This document shows positions 21,560-32,457 of a stretch of 64,000 bases of DNA, piece after piece (positions within the stretch are counted from its first letter, which is position 1; every line of letters begins with the position of its first letter). This DNA comes from Prorocentrum cordatum. Its lineage: Eukaryota; Sar; Dinophyceae; Prorocentrales; Prorocentraceae. The notes beneath the pieces are model-generated. The model searched no databases, was not told where the DNA came from, and saw nothing but the letters and a program-made list of their open reading frames with translations. The stretch lies in contig CAUYUJ010018897.1 in assembly GCA_963575745.1 (NCBI GenBank), forward strand, positions 123,710-187,709. Reading direction: 5' to 3'. Position numbers and translations under genes: made by a program.

Positions 21560-22290
21560 GTAAATTGCACCTCTTCAAGTGCACGGGGAGCCCGAGCTCG
21601 CCGAAGAAACGATGTAGGTGCTCCACCGCCGAGGGGAGCTGGTCAACCACCAGCTCGCTGGGGCCGGAGCACTGGAGGGTCACGTCGCCGGCGACGTTCC
21701 GAACCTGCAGCTGGGGCCTGCCGTGGACAACCGCACTGAGAGGGCCCAGAAGTAATGATTTCGCTAATGTCGTAGCCGCCGAACACCCTGCTATGATGGC
21801 CCCCGTGGCTTGCAGGAAATCAGAAATGGCCCCATCAAAAAGCAACGTTCTGAAACCCGAGTAAATCGTCAACAAGCCCCTCAGAAGCCTCAAGCTGAAT
21901 CCGAACTGGCGGCCCGCAGCAAAAAGATTGGCGTGACGTACATGCTCGTAGAACTTCTTTATATCAAGCAGCACCGTGGCGCTACCCGTGCCCATCGCGC
22001 GGCAGAAAGCGCCCATGAGGCGATGGATCCACCCGGCCTTCTCGCACGTGGTCGTCGGACCACCTCCCCAAAATAACTCCATATCGTAAGCCCGCTCCCA
22101 ATCCCTACAGAGGGGTTGTCTGAGTTCACTCCAGAGTCTCATAAACAAGCATAGTAACCCGATCGGCCGAACTCCCCCTTCGGGTTTCGAAGTGAGCACG
22201 ATGTTCGTGACGAGATCTGTCATCCAGGACGGGCGATCCTCGAAGGCCTGGATGATGGAGAGGACCCTGACCTGGTACTCTAGCGGCAGC
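21489..22290 (-). pseudogene. LINE B reverse transcriptase palm
   Basis: Fingers: LTSKPEGGVRPIGLLCLF. Motif A: VLLDIKKFYEHV (catalytic Asp kept, about 21944-21978). Motif B: GAIIAGCSAATTLAKSLL. Motif C: VRNVAGDVTLQC at about 21671-21703, where LINE C has VRNVVDDVHAQC, so the first catalytic Asp is Gly here. That substitution should abolish polymerase activity. The frame then shifts near 21550 into the thumb. Confidence 0.85.
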
Positions 22291-22658
22291 TCTTAGATCA
22301 GCTTGGGGTGGAACTGGTCCCAATGTAAGCCCGCCCCTTCCGAGTAAGACCGACAGCATTCCTGCAAGGCCTCCAAGGTGATCGGAGGAAGCTCACTCTC
22401 GCCTACGTCCCACTGAGACGGGTCGACAGCGTCGCGACCAGCAGGGGCCCACATCGGGAGCCACTCGTCCAGGAGCTGTGCAGTGGCATCGTCGCCATTC
22501 ACAGGGAGTCCCGTGGAATCCTGGAGGTTCGAGGGGGAAGCGTGTCTCTTCTTTGCATAGGCGTGAGCCGCCTTTCCCCCCCCTTTAGTACAGCTTCCTT
22601 TGCCCAGATCCTCCACTTGCGGCCCCGCTCTCGCGTGTCGGCTTACTGGAGAAAGCAC
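22291..22658 (-). pseudogene. LINE B RT N-terminal fragment ending at a premature stop
   Basis: Contains SYSEGAGLHWDQFHPKLI, the RT region that precedes the fingers. A TAA at 22293-22291 interrupts the frame, which then continues without shift through ELPLEYQVRVLSIIQAFEDR into the fingers. This is a simple nonsense change in an otherwise continuous stretch. Confidence 0.75.
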
Positions 22659-22714
22659 ACAAAGTCCGACAGCCTCGACCAGATCGCGTCGTTAACCGAG
22701 GCCACGCCCCGGCG

Positions 22715-22778
22715 GATAGGAGGAGGAGGAGGAGGAGGAGGAGGAGGAGGACGAGGAGGAGGAGGAGGAGGGAGATAA
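22715..22778 (+). repeat. (GGA)n tract
   Basis: About 60 bp of GGA with one GAC. It lies at the 5' side of LINE B. Confidence 0.95.
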
Positions 22779-22779
22779 T

Positions 22780-24132
22780 GATCGGAGGCGGCCATGAGGG
22801 GGGTGATGACTAGGGGGGGTGATATCGTGGCGGGGGCCATGATACCTCCCCAGATTGCATGGTGCCTCTTCTTATTCCAATGCGTCCCCAGCCCCCCCCC
22901 CTGGGCCGTGCACATGCCGCCAGCCATGAGTTGCGCCCCCCCTCTTGGACGCTCCCCTCTTGGCCGCCCCCGAAATGAAGAGGAACAGGGATAGATAGGA
23001 AGAGCGGCGGCAGCCTGAGGAGAGGCAGGAGGTGGGCAGTGAAGCCTTCTGCACCTCGTAGACCATAGAAGGAGGTGTGGGGGGAGGGTGCAGTGTTCAG
23101 TTTGCGCTTGGCTCCGCGTCGCATTAGCAATCTAACTACTTACCTGATCAACGGACTCTGTACCTGTCCTGCCTGTTACCACCCACGAAACAGCCCACGG
23201 GACAACCCACAGGACAACCACGGGACAATCACGGGTCAGCCCACGGGACAACCCACTGGACAATTCACGGGACAAACGGGAGAACCCATGGCACGACCAC
23301 GGGACAATCCACAGAACAACCAGGGGACATTCCACGGGACAACCACGGGACGCCTGCGGGGCAATCACAGGACAACCACGGGACAACCCACGGGACGATC
23401 AGGGGACAACCGCCGGACAACCACGGGCATGCCGCGGGACAACCGCGGGCGCAACTCCACGCACGCGCGGGCCCACGCGACTCCTTTTGGCCTAACTTGG
23501 GCCTAGCCAGGGCAGGAGTTGCTTTCGTCCTCGCGCAGCTTCGCGTCGCCCGCACGTACGACCCGACCCGGCACCGAAACCGATTTCCTGGTTTGGTGTT
23601 TCCACTTCAATTCGGTCTCGCCCCCTCATCCTCCATGAAATGCCGATAGCGATACGAGCGCTAGACCCGTTTCAATATAGTTCTGGGAGGGCTTGTCAAT
23701 ACCATTTCGACCGGTGTTTCGATAAGTTGGTTGGCGCCAAGATGCGGCGTCCGAAACTTTTGATCGTCTGCTGTACCAGAGCATCTTTCTCATCCGTCGT
23801 GGGCGTACCATCATGATACGTCCACGCCGATAGGGGCAAGATGATTTGGCAGACTGGTAGACCACACGTTAGCGGCTGGCGACCAGTCGATCTTGTATGC
23901 AATGAATGTGCGTGCATCGTGAGTTAGAGACAGCGAGCAAGGAGGACAGCAGTTGTTGTAGTTGATCACGCATCTGTGGCATGTCTACCATTCGTGGCTT
24001 AACTAGCGGACGCCACTCGTGTCATAAGGGCCGTCGCCAGAGTGTCTACACTTGTGTTTTGTCTCAAGTTGTTTGTTTACTTTTTTCTGGCCTTAGTATT
24101 TCGGTCAGCAGGGCGTCCGACGTGAAGCTCCA
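22780..24132. other. No gene recognised; cacgggacaac repeat inside
   Basis: At about 23180-23460 there is a degenerate 10-14-bp repeat around cacgggacaacc. 23540-24130 is unique sequence immediately upstream of the Cys-module gene and would contain its promoter and 5' UTR; no TATA-like or other element is convincing. Confidence 0.5.
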
Positions 24133-27100
24133 ATGGCGTCGCCCCCATGGTGTGTTATGAGCGCGGTGATCCTATGCACGTCTTGGATACGCGCATTTGG
24201 CGCAGGCCCAGCCCTGTGCTGCTACTCTGGCCCCACGGACTGCGACTCAAGCCGTGACTTCTGCAGCAAAGACGATGCGAATTGTGGCGTGTGCGGAGGC
24301 CTCTTGCATTCCCAGGGGAGCTCCAGCAGGACTGTTTTCAGGGAGAGTGCGCATTCCAGCTCGAAGCAAGTGGCGGCGTCCGGGAAAGAGTCCATGGAGA
24401 AGTCCCTGGAGCCCATGGTGTTGGTTTCTCAGGCTGCCCAAGAGTCCAATCAGTCGGGAAACGGGACCGCGGCTGCCGGCGTGTGCTGTTACTCTGGGCC
24501 CACGGACTGCGACGGGAAGCGTGATTATTGCAGCAAGGACGAGGCCAATTGTGCCAAGTGTGGTGGTAAGTATGTCGTCCCCGAGAGCTCCAGCCAGGCG
24601 GCGTCTGGGAAAGAGTCCATGGAGAAGTCCCTGGAGCCCACGGTGTTGGTTTCTCAGGCTGCCCACGAGCCCAATCAGTCGGGAAACGGGACCGCGGCTG
24701 CCGGCGTGTGCTGTTACTCGGGGCCCACGGACTGCGACGGGAAGCGTGATTATTGCAGCAAGGACGAGGCCAATTGTGCCAAGTGTGGTGGTAAGTATGT
24801 CGTCCCCGAGAGCTCCAGCCAGACAGCTCTGTTGGAGGGCAACGCGGTGGAGCTATCCGCCCTAGGTGCGCAAGCTCAGCCTCCACTTGCAGGCCCAGCC
24901 CTGTGCTGCTACTCAGGCCCCACGGACTGCGACTCAAGCCGTGACTTCTGCAGCAAAGACGAGGCGAATTGTGGCGTGTGCGGAGGCCTCTTGCATTCCC
25001 AGGGGAGCTCCAGCAGGACTGTTTTCAGGGAGAGTGCGCATTCCAGCTCGAAGCAAGTGGCGGCGTCCGGGAAAGAGTCCATGGAGAAGTCCCTGGAGCC
25101 CATGGTGTTGGTTTCTCAGGCTGCCCAAGAGTCCAATCAGTCGGGAAACGGGACCGCGGCTGCCGGCGTGTGCTGTTACTCTGGGCCCACGGACTGCGAC
25201 GGGAAGCGTGATTATTGCAGCAAGGACGAGGCCAATTGTGCCAAGTGTGGTGGTAAGTATGTCGTCCCCGAGAGCTCCAGCCAGACGGCGTCTGGGAAAG
25301 AGTCCATGGAGAAGTCCCTGGAGCCCACGGTGTTGGTTTCTCAGGCTGCCCACGAGCCCAATCAGTCGGGAAACGGGACCGCGGCTGCCGGCGTGTGCTG
25401 TTACTCTGGGCCCACGGACTGCGACGGGAAGCGTGATTATTGCAGCAAGGACGAGGCCAATTGTGCCAAGTGTGGTGGCAACTATGTCGTCCCCGAGAGC
25501 TCCAGCCAGACAGCTCTGTTGGAGGGCAACGCGGTGGAGCTATCCGCCCTAGGTGCGCAAGCTCAGCCTCCACTTGCAGGCCCAGCCCTGTGCTGCTACT
25601 CAGGCCCCACGGACTGCGACTCAAGCCGTGACTTCTGCAGCAAAGACGAGGCGAATTGTGGCGTGTGCGGAGGCCTCTTGCATTCCCAGGGGAGCTCCAG
25701 CAGGACTGTTTTCAGGGAGAGTGCGCATTCCAGCTCGAAGCAAGTGGCGGCGTCCGGGAAAGAGTCCATGGAGAAGTCCCTGGAGCCCATGGTGTTGGTT
25801 TCTCAGGCTGCCCAAGAGTCCAATCAGTCGGGAAACGGGACCGCGGCTGCCGGCGTGTGCTGTTACTCGGGGCCCACGGACTGCGACGGGAAGCGTGATT
25901 ATTGCAGCAAGGACGAGGCCAATTGTGCCAAGTGTGGTGGTAAGTATGTCGTCCCCGAGAGCTCCAGCCAGACGGCGTCTGGGAAAGAGTCCATGGAGAA
26001 GTCCCTGGAGCCCACGTGTTGGTTTCCAGGCTGCCCAAGAGTCCAATCAGTCGGGAAACGGGACCCGGCTGCCGGCGTGTGCTGTTACTCGGGCCCACGG
26101 ACTGCGACGGGAAGCGTGATTATTGCAGCAAGGACGAGGCCAATTGTGCCAAGTGTGGTGGTAAGTATGTCGTCCCCGAGAGCTCCAGCCAGACGGCGTC
26201 TGGGAAAGAGTCCATGGAGAAGTCCCTGGAGCCCACGGTGTTGGTTTCTCAGGCTGCCCACGAGCCCAATCAGTCGGGAAACGGGACCGCGGCTGCCGGC
26301 GTGTGCTGTTACTCTGGGCCCACGGACTGCGACGGGAAGCGTGATTATTGCAGCAAGGACGAGGCCAATTGTGCTGCAGCGCTGGCAACTATGCTCGTCC
26401 CCTCGCTCAGCCAGACAGCTCTGATGGCGGGCACGCTGGTGGGCTATCCGCCTAGGTGCGCAAGCGCAGGCCTCCACTTGCAGGCCCCAGCCCTGTGCTG
26501 ATACTCAGCCCCACGGACTGCGACTCAAGCCTCGTGACTTTTGCGCAAAGACGAGGCGAAGTGTGAGTGTGCGGAGCCTCTTGCTATTCCAGGGAGCTCC
26601 AGCAGGTCAGTTTTCAGGGAGAGTGCGCCTTCACAGCTCGAAGCAAGTGGCGGCGTCCGGGAAGAAAAAGTCCATGGAGAAGTCCTGGAGCCCAATGGTG
26701 TTGTTCCAGGCTGCCCAAGAGTCAATCAGTCGGAAACGGGACCGCGGCTGCCGGCGTGTGCTGTTACTCTGGGCCCACGGACTGCGACGGGAAGCGTGAT
26801 TATTGCAGCAAGGACGAGGCCAATTGTGCCAAGTGTGGTGGTAAGTATGTCGTCCCCGAGAGCTCCAGCCAGACGGCGTCTGGGAAAGAGTCCATGGAGA
26901 AGTCCCTGGAGCCCACGGTGTTGGTTTCTCAGGCTGCCCACGAGCCCAATCAGTCGGGAAACGGGACCGCGGCTGCCAGCGTGTGCTGTTACTCTGGGCC
27001 CACGGACTGCGACGGGAAGCGTGATTATTGCAGCAAGGACGAGGCCAATTGTGCCAAGTGTGGTGGCAACTATGTCGTCCCCGAGAGCTCCAGCCAGACA

Positions 27101-27972
27101 GCTCTGTTGGAGGGCAACGCGGTGGAGCTATCCGCCCTAGGTGCGCAAGCTCAGCCTCCACTTGCAGGCCCAGCCCTGTGCTGCTACTCAGGCCCCACGG
27201 ACTGCGACTCAAGCCGTGACTTCTGCAGCAAAGACGAGGCGAATTGTGGCGTGTGCGGAGGCCTCTTGCATTCCCAGGGGAGCTCCAGCAGGACTGTTTT
27301 CAGGGAGAGTGCGCATTCCAGCTCGAAGCAGTGGCGGCGTCCGGGAAAGAGTCCATGGAGAAGTCCCTGGAGCCCATGGTGTTGGTTTCTCAGGCTGCCC
27401 ACGAGTCCAATCAGTCGGGAAACGGGACCGCGGCTGCCGGCGTGTGCTGTTACTCGGGGCCCACGGACTGCGACGGGAAGCGTGATTATTGCAGCAAGGA
27501 CGAGGCCAATTGTGCCAAGTGTGGTGGTAAGTATGTCGTCCCCGAGAGCTCCAGCCAGACGGCGTCCGGGAAAGAGTCCATGGAGAAGTCCCTGGAGCCC
27601 CTCAGGCTGCCCACGAGGTGCTTGGTGTTACTCACGGACTGCGACGGGAAGCCCGAAGGCAGAGCCCAATCAGTCGGGAAACGGGACCGCGGCTGCCGGC
27701 GTGTGCTGTTACTCGGGGCCCACGGACTGCGACGGGAAGCGTGATTATTGCAGCAAGGACGAGGCCAATTGTGCCAAGTGTGGTGGTAAGTATGTCGTCC
27801 CCGAGAGCTCCAGCCAGACGGCGTCCGGGAAAGAGTCCATGGAGAAGTCCCTGGAGCCCATGGTGTTGGTTTCTCAGGCTGCCCACGAGCCCAATCAGTC
27901 GGGAAACGGGACCGCGGCTGCCGGCGTGTGCTGTTACTCGGGGCCCACGGACTGCGACGGGAAGCGGGATTA
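24133..27972 (+). CDS. Secreted/surface Cys-module repeat protein (5' part)
   Basis: Starts at ATG 24133. Residues 1-24 look like a signal peptide (hydrophobic VMSAVILCTSW, cleavage near AFGA). Then come about 17 modules of the pattern CC-x6-C-x6-C-x6-C-x2-C-GG (six Cys, probably three disulfides), starting near 24209, 24478, 24706, 24896, 25165, 25393, 25583, 25852, 26075, 26296, 26485, 26750, 26978, 27168, 27436, 27697 and 27921. Linkers are Ser-rich and carry the paired N-glycosylation sites NQS and NGT. The frame is open from 24133 to about 26015, then several 1-nt losses break it (26015-26100, 26385-26730, 27330, 27600). The last module stops after CDGKRDY at 27972. Function unknown; a similar Cys spacing is common in secreted algal proteins (from memory). 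Extracellular location is inferred. Confidence 0.75.
24209..26270 (+). repeat. 687-bp (229-aa) higher-order repeat
   Basis: Three modules (type A with DSSRDFC, type B with DGKRDYC, and B' ending in LLEGNAVELSALGAQAQPPLA) form one unit. Units begin at 24209, 24896 and 25583, exactly 687 bp apart, with only a few base differences. A further A-B-B' series runs from about 26485 to 27650 after a disturbed region. The near identity at synonymous sites means recent expansion or gene conversion. Confidence 0.9.
24791..24892 (+). other. Possible 102-nt intron-like segment in module B'
   Basis: Starts GTAAGTATG and ends in a pyrimidine-rich stretch ...CCTCCACTTGCAG. Removal would join CGG to PALCC in frame (phase 1 on both sides). 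It is also open in frame, so it may simply be coding linker. In the next unit (from 25478) the start is GCAACTATG; GC-AG introns are known in dinoflagellates. Confidence 0.35.
26000..26750 (+). other. Indel-rich zone of the Cys-module array
   Basis: Within a few hundred bases at least ten small insertions/deletions appear relative to flanking, nearly identical copies (for example lost bases near 26017, 26030, 26066, 26090, and many from 26385 to 26720). This could be decay of one unit, or uncorrected sequencing/assembly error in a collapsed repeat. Confidence 0.6.
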
Positions 27973-28439
27973 TCCGAAGGCATTCGACCACTGCCGCTCG
28001 CCCCCCTGCCATGGCCACAAGTCGCGCGATCGCCCCCGGAGGGCGCGCTCGGCCCCCTGCATGGCCACAGTTGGGCGCGGGCGGCGCGCCATGCCTGCGC
28101 CGCGGGCAGCGCTGCCGGCCGGACACCCTTGGCGTCCTGTCCGACGCGCGCTCCCCTTCGCGGGGCTGCGGGGCGGCCGCGGGCGACCGCGGTCGGGGTC
28201 TCGGCGGGGTACCCTCGTGTCCAGTGGCTTCGGGGGGCCACGTCGCCGTCGGAGGTGTCTCGCGTCCTGTCGCGTGTCCTGACCAGCAAGCGTGCCTGTA
28301 AGTGTCGTCGCATCCCCCAGCTGGCAACCCGCAGTCTGTCCAGCATACAAGCTGTGCAGCAACCCGGTGCGACCCCAATGAGGGGGGAAGACTTCCGACG
28401 GAAGTATCTAAGCAGGGAAGGCACTGGCTTGCATTGACG

Positions 28440-28800
28440 GGCACTGCTGAACGTTGTGTTGCATCGCTTGGCCTTGCGTGGCATTGCTTGGCATTGCCTC
28501 GCGTGGCATGCGTGGCGCTGCCTTGTGTTGTATTGCATTGCTTGACATTGCTTGGCATTGCTTGGCATTGCCTGGCATTGCCTGGCATTGATTGGCATTG
28601 CCTGGCATTGCCTGGCATTGCTTGTCATTGCTGTGCATTGCTGGGCATTGCTGGGCATTGCTTGGCACTACTTGGCGTTGCTTGGCACTACTTAGCATTG
28701 CTTGGCATTGCTTGGCGTTGAATTGCTTGGCTCGGCATTGATTTGCTTTGCTCTGCTTGGCACTGAGCTGCTTTGCGTTGTGTTGCTTCGCGTTGCATGG
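28440..28800 (+). repeat. Degenerate 10-bp array (ttggcattgc)n
   Basis: About 30 units of the decamer ttggcattgc/ctggcattgc with single-base variants. A looser relative lies at 17825-18005. Confidence 0.9.
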
Positions 28801-28802
28801 CT

Positions 28803-29060
28803 TGGCAACAGGTCAACCAGGCAACTCAGGCAACTCAGGCAACTGGGCAACCGGGGCAACCCAGGCAACCGGGCCATTGGGCAACCGGGCAATGGGCAAC
28901 CGGGCACCTTGAGGAAGGCTGGGCCACCCGAGGAAGGCCGGGCAACTGGGCAGCCCGATGGCAAGGCCAGGCCAGCGGGTCCCCCCGGGGAAGAGGCCAG
29001 GCAAGTCCGGGCACCTCGAGGAAGGCCAGCCGGCCAGGCGGGGCACCCACGGGCTCTTCA
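28803..29060 (+). repeat. Degenerate gcaaccgg / gcaactca array
   Basis: Short units of 8-11 bp around ggcaaccgg and ggcaactc, fading into a cgaggaaggcc repeat (28910-29050). Confidence 0.8.
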
Positions 29061-31398
29061 AAGACGAGTAAGAGGCAGTTTGCACAGAGCCTAACCGGGG
29101 AATGTTAGACTCTGCGGTGGCCCTCCACTTCCCTGGCCCTGTACGTCAAGGGCCGCCTTTCGGTCCACGCGTCGTCCCCACCATGCACGATGCCAAGACT
29201 TCAAAGCGAAGCGCAGCTTGTGTTAGACTTGACTCATGACTTTAGAAGTGCGTGTCCAGAGACTCCGTATCACATTTTACCATGCGGGCTAGTCGCGCAC
29301 GCACATGTCAAAGAAACGATGTGTGCTCAACTCGTCGTAAAAAAGCACATCAACAAGTTAATGTGTTGAAGGTTTCTGCGAGCGCACACTCGATGATACC
29401 GTGGAAGACCAGAGGATTATCGCTCCCCGCGCGCGTGCATCCACCAGCTCTGTCGAATCATACCATGTGGGCCACACGCGCGCGTCCCCGCGCGCGCATG
29501 TCGAAGTCACTGCGGAACAAGTGGTGGTCGAGGCATGTCAGTCAAGATCGGGATACTTAAAAGCACACTGAAAAACAACAGCTCTTCAATCAAACCAATA
29601 TGTGAGAGGTCTGCGCGCGTGCACTTCAACGATCATCGCCCAGCGCCACCATCATTTTCATCACTATCACCAACGTCGCCGTCATCATCACACCCATTGT
29701 CGTCGTCTTCATCGTCGTTGTCGCCCTCGTTAGCTTCGCCACCGCCACCGCAATCGTCATCATCATTACCGCCTTCGTAGTCGCCAATGTTGGCGTCACC
29801 ATCATTACCCGCCCGCCTGAACCATGGATCTGCATAGTTAGGGTCCTCGCGTCATTGTGCCAATTATGTTTTATGGCGAACTTGCTAGTCTGGTGGGTGG
29901 GTGGAATGTTTACCCGAGCAGTCGAGTTGTCAAGGTTTCCAACATTCTTTGCACCGCATAGGTTGGCACCGCCGATCTTCTAACACACGGGATGCATCTC
30001 ATATATTGCACAACGTTCGAGAGTGCAAGGGTCCACTGGTTTGGGCCCACGCTGCGAAACCTAGAGTACTATGCGGCCATCTTGTGGGCTCGTGGGCAGC
30101 GTTCAGAAGCCACGCGTGGTCATGCCCGGCGACTGTACATCGGATGTTTGCCCTGGGAGCGTGGACCTACTGTAAGTTCCGAGGGTTCGTGATCTTGGCA
30201 CTGGGTGGCCGTCATAGTTTACGAGAGGTCGTGGTTTAAACAGCGCCAACCCATCGCATCTTGCCAAGGAGCAAGGAAGACGGTGGCCCTGGCAGCTCGG
30301 ATTCACACAATGACGCGATACGAACAGTCATTCTCGTTTGGAGATGAGAATGGGGGCGGTTGGATTCTCGATCAGTCGCGGTCTGGAGTACGATGGGAAA
30401 CGTGAAGCGGTTCACGCTTGGATCTAAGAAAAGTCCAGAGGCCCAGGTAGTCAAAATTGCCCAAATCTGTAAGGTGTGTCACTCCTTTGGCTTGTTCGCC
30501 TTCGCGGCCCAACACAGCTTCAGCTTCATGACTACCCAAGTGGTCCCCGAGAACCGTCCGATGGGGCCCCAAAAGGTACCACATCCTGTTCAAGAGGGTT
30601 TCCATCGGATCCCCCAAATGCCCCAAGACGGCGCCAGGAGAGCCCAAAGGCCTTCAAGACGCCCCGAGGCGGCTCAATTGAGCCGCACGGGCCTCCCACA
30701 GGCCCCCAACATACCCTCAAGAGAGGCCCCCGATATGCTCCCAACAGGCCCCCAGCTTGCTTCAGATGGCCTTGAAATCAGACTGGTTGGCACCGAGGCT
30801 GCCCAACAGGCCCCGCGATACTGGGAACAAAGATACGCCCCAAGAGGGGCCCCAGCAGGCGCGAAGACACGCCCAAGCGGCAGCGCGTAGCAGCTGTCGG
30901 CAAACAACAGCGGCCAGCAACACGTAGGAGCAAGCGGCAGAAAGCAGCAGCAAGCAACACTAGGCAGCAGCAAGTAAGCACGCGCGGCAGCTGGGATCAT
31001 CAACGAAGCAATCGGCTCTCGCAGCAACGTTTCATGTTGTTCCCGAAACGGGTTTCTAGCATCAACCTCGTGACCATGAACTACCAAAAGGACGCCAAGA
31101 CGGTTCAAGGACGGTTCGGTGGGCTTCCAGGATACACCAGGAGGCTCCAAGCGAAGCTCCAACACGTTTCAAGAGAGGCCACAGGCAGCGAAAAACGCGC
31201 AGGGCGTTCAATTTGTCTGCTGTGCTCGGCTGAACGTGGCTTCCAGAGGGCTTCAGAAGGCTCGCCAAGCCACGCAGGCCCCAGCCATCCGAATCGGTCC
31301 AAGAGGGCTAAGCCCCCAAGGACAGCTCAAGAGAGCTTCTGGAAGAGTCCTCCGAGATGGCCTGAGGGAGCCCCCACAGGGCTCCAAGGCGCCCCGAG
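29061..31398. other. No gene recognised
   Basis: Holds a gtc/atc-rich stretch (29630-29830), a degenerate ccccaagacggc / caggcccc repeat (30550-30880) and a gcagcaagcaac repeat (30890-30990). ORFs on both strands have no recognised domain. Confidence 0.4.
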
Positions 31399-31399
31399 T

Positions 31400-31890
31400 C
31401 TCCTCCTCCTCCTCCTCCTCCTCCTCCTCCTCCTCCTCTTCCTCCTCTTCCTCCTCCTCCTCCTCCTCCTCCTCCTCCTCCGCCGAGGCCCCAAAACATC
31501 CTCCAGGAGGGGCCGCCAGAGGGCCCCTAAGAGAGCCCCCAGGACGGCCACAGAGGGCGTCGAGACTGTTCAGGAGGCTCCTCCACTTCCTCCTCCTCCT
31601 CCTCCCCTATTCCTTCTTCCTCATCTTCTCCTCCTCCTCCTCCTCCTCCGCCTCCTCCACCTCCTCCTCCTCCTTCTCCTCCTCCTCCCCCCTCCCCCCC
31701 CCTCCTTCCGCTCCCTCCTCCTCCTCCTCCTCCTCCTCCTCCTCCTCCTTCCTCCTCCTCCTCTCCTCTCCTCCTCCTCCTCCTCCTCCCCTCCTCCTCC
31801 TCCTCCCCTCCTCCTCCGCTCCCTCCTTCCTCCTCCTCCCCTCCTCCTCCTCCTTCTCCTCCTCTTCCTCCTCCTCCTCCTCCTCCATGC
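31400..31890 (+). repeat. (TCC)n tracts
   Basis: Pure TCC at about 31401-31490 and a longer impure tract at 31575-31888. Poly-Leu/Ser frames here are artefacts. Confidence 0.95.
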
Positions 31891-32330
31891 CGAAAACGCA
31901 CACGGGGGACCCAAGAGATGTTCCAGCAGTTCGCCAAACGGCGCAAGGCAAGGCCTCGCCAAAAAAGGCAACAAGCAGCAGCACCACAGACGTGGAAGCT
32001 GCCCAGCAAGAAGCAGCCCTCAGCACCAAGCAGTAGCAGGTAGCCGCAAACGGCAGCAAGATGCATCACAAACAGCAAGCGGCTCACGCAGCAGCGCTTC
32101 CTGGCTCTGCCAGGACCATATTTCACTGCCCTGGCAGCGGCCCCGGGAGCGCATCCTTCGTAATTTGGCAGGGGTCGTGGCCCTGGAAGCTCGGACCCCT
32201 TTGGTGGATTTGCGAGGGATCGTGGCCCTGGTAGCGTGTGTCCTTTGTAGCTTACCAGGGGTCGTGGCCTTGGGGCCGCGGAGCCGTGTAGTTTACAGGA
32301 AGAGGCGGCAGACCCAGTGGGAGGCCAGTG
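31891..32330 (+). repeat. gcagcaag repeats and ~43-bp ggggtcgtggccctgg repeat
   Basis: From 31960 to 32095 a degenerate gcagcaagca array like that at 30890. From 32170 three units of caggggtcgtggccctggaa spaced 42-46 bp (about 32171, 32215, 32257). Confidence 0.7.
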
Positions 32331-32457
32331 GACGACTTGTTGGGGGGGTGCAGGATACAACTAGAACTTTCGCCCTGAAGACATGACCGCGACAACACTG
32401 AAGCCAACGCAGCGTGACGGCTCATAACTTGGAAGCCTCTCCGCAAGGAGGTCGGCG

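Larger units (their letters stand above)
19130..22660 (-). mobile_element. LINE B: degenerate retrotransposon, RT-RNase H family
   Basis: Minus-strand order: RT fingers, palm, thumb, Cys zinc motif, RNase H, C-terminal Cys domain. At least three frame changes and one in-frame stop (22293-22291) are present. No endonuclease domain was seen before the RT, so the copy is probably 5'-truncated. GGA tracts border both ends (19000-19090 and 22715-22775). The same protein order and similar sequence occur in LINE C and LINE E. Confidence 0.85.
27973..32457 (+). other. 4.5-kb interruption of the Cys-module gene
   Basis: Separates the two halves of one module. It contains GC-rich sequence (28000-28300), a decamer array, a gcaac array, ATC/TCC tracts and unassigned DNA. 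No transposase or RT motif was seen. The junctions do not show an obvious canonical donor; dinoflagellate introns can use GC or GA donors, so this is not decisive. Confidence 0.45.

Noticed and set aside
23180-23460. CRISPR-like array of cacgggacaacc
   Set aside because: Units are 10-14 bp, adjacent and degenerate, with no unique spacers; the genome is eukaryotic.
28440-28800. Possible structured RNA array
   Set aside because: A simple decamer repeat without covarying stems; nothing beyond low complexity is visible.
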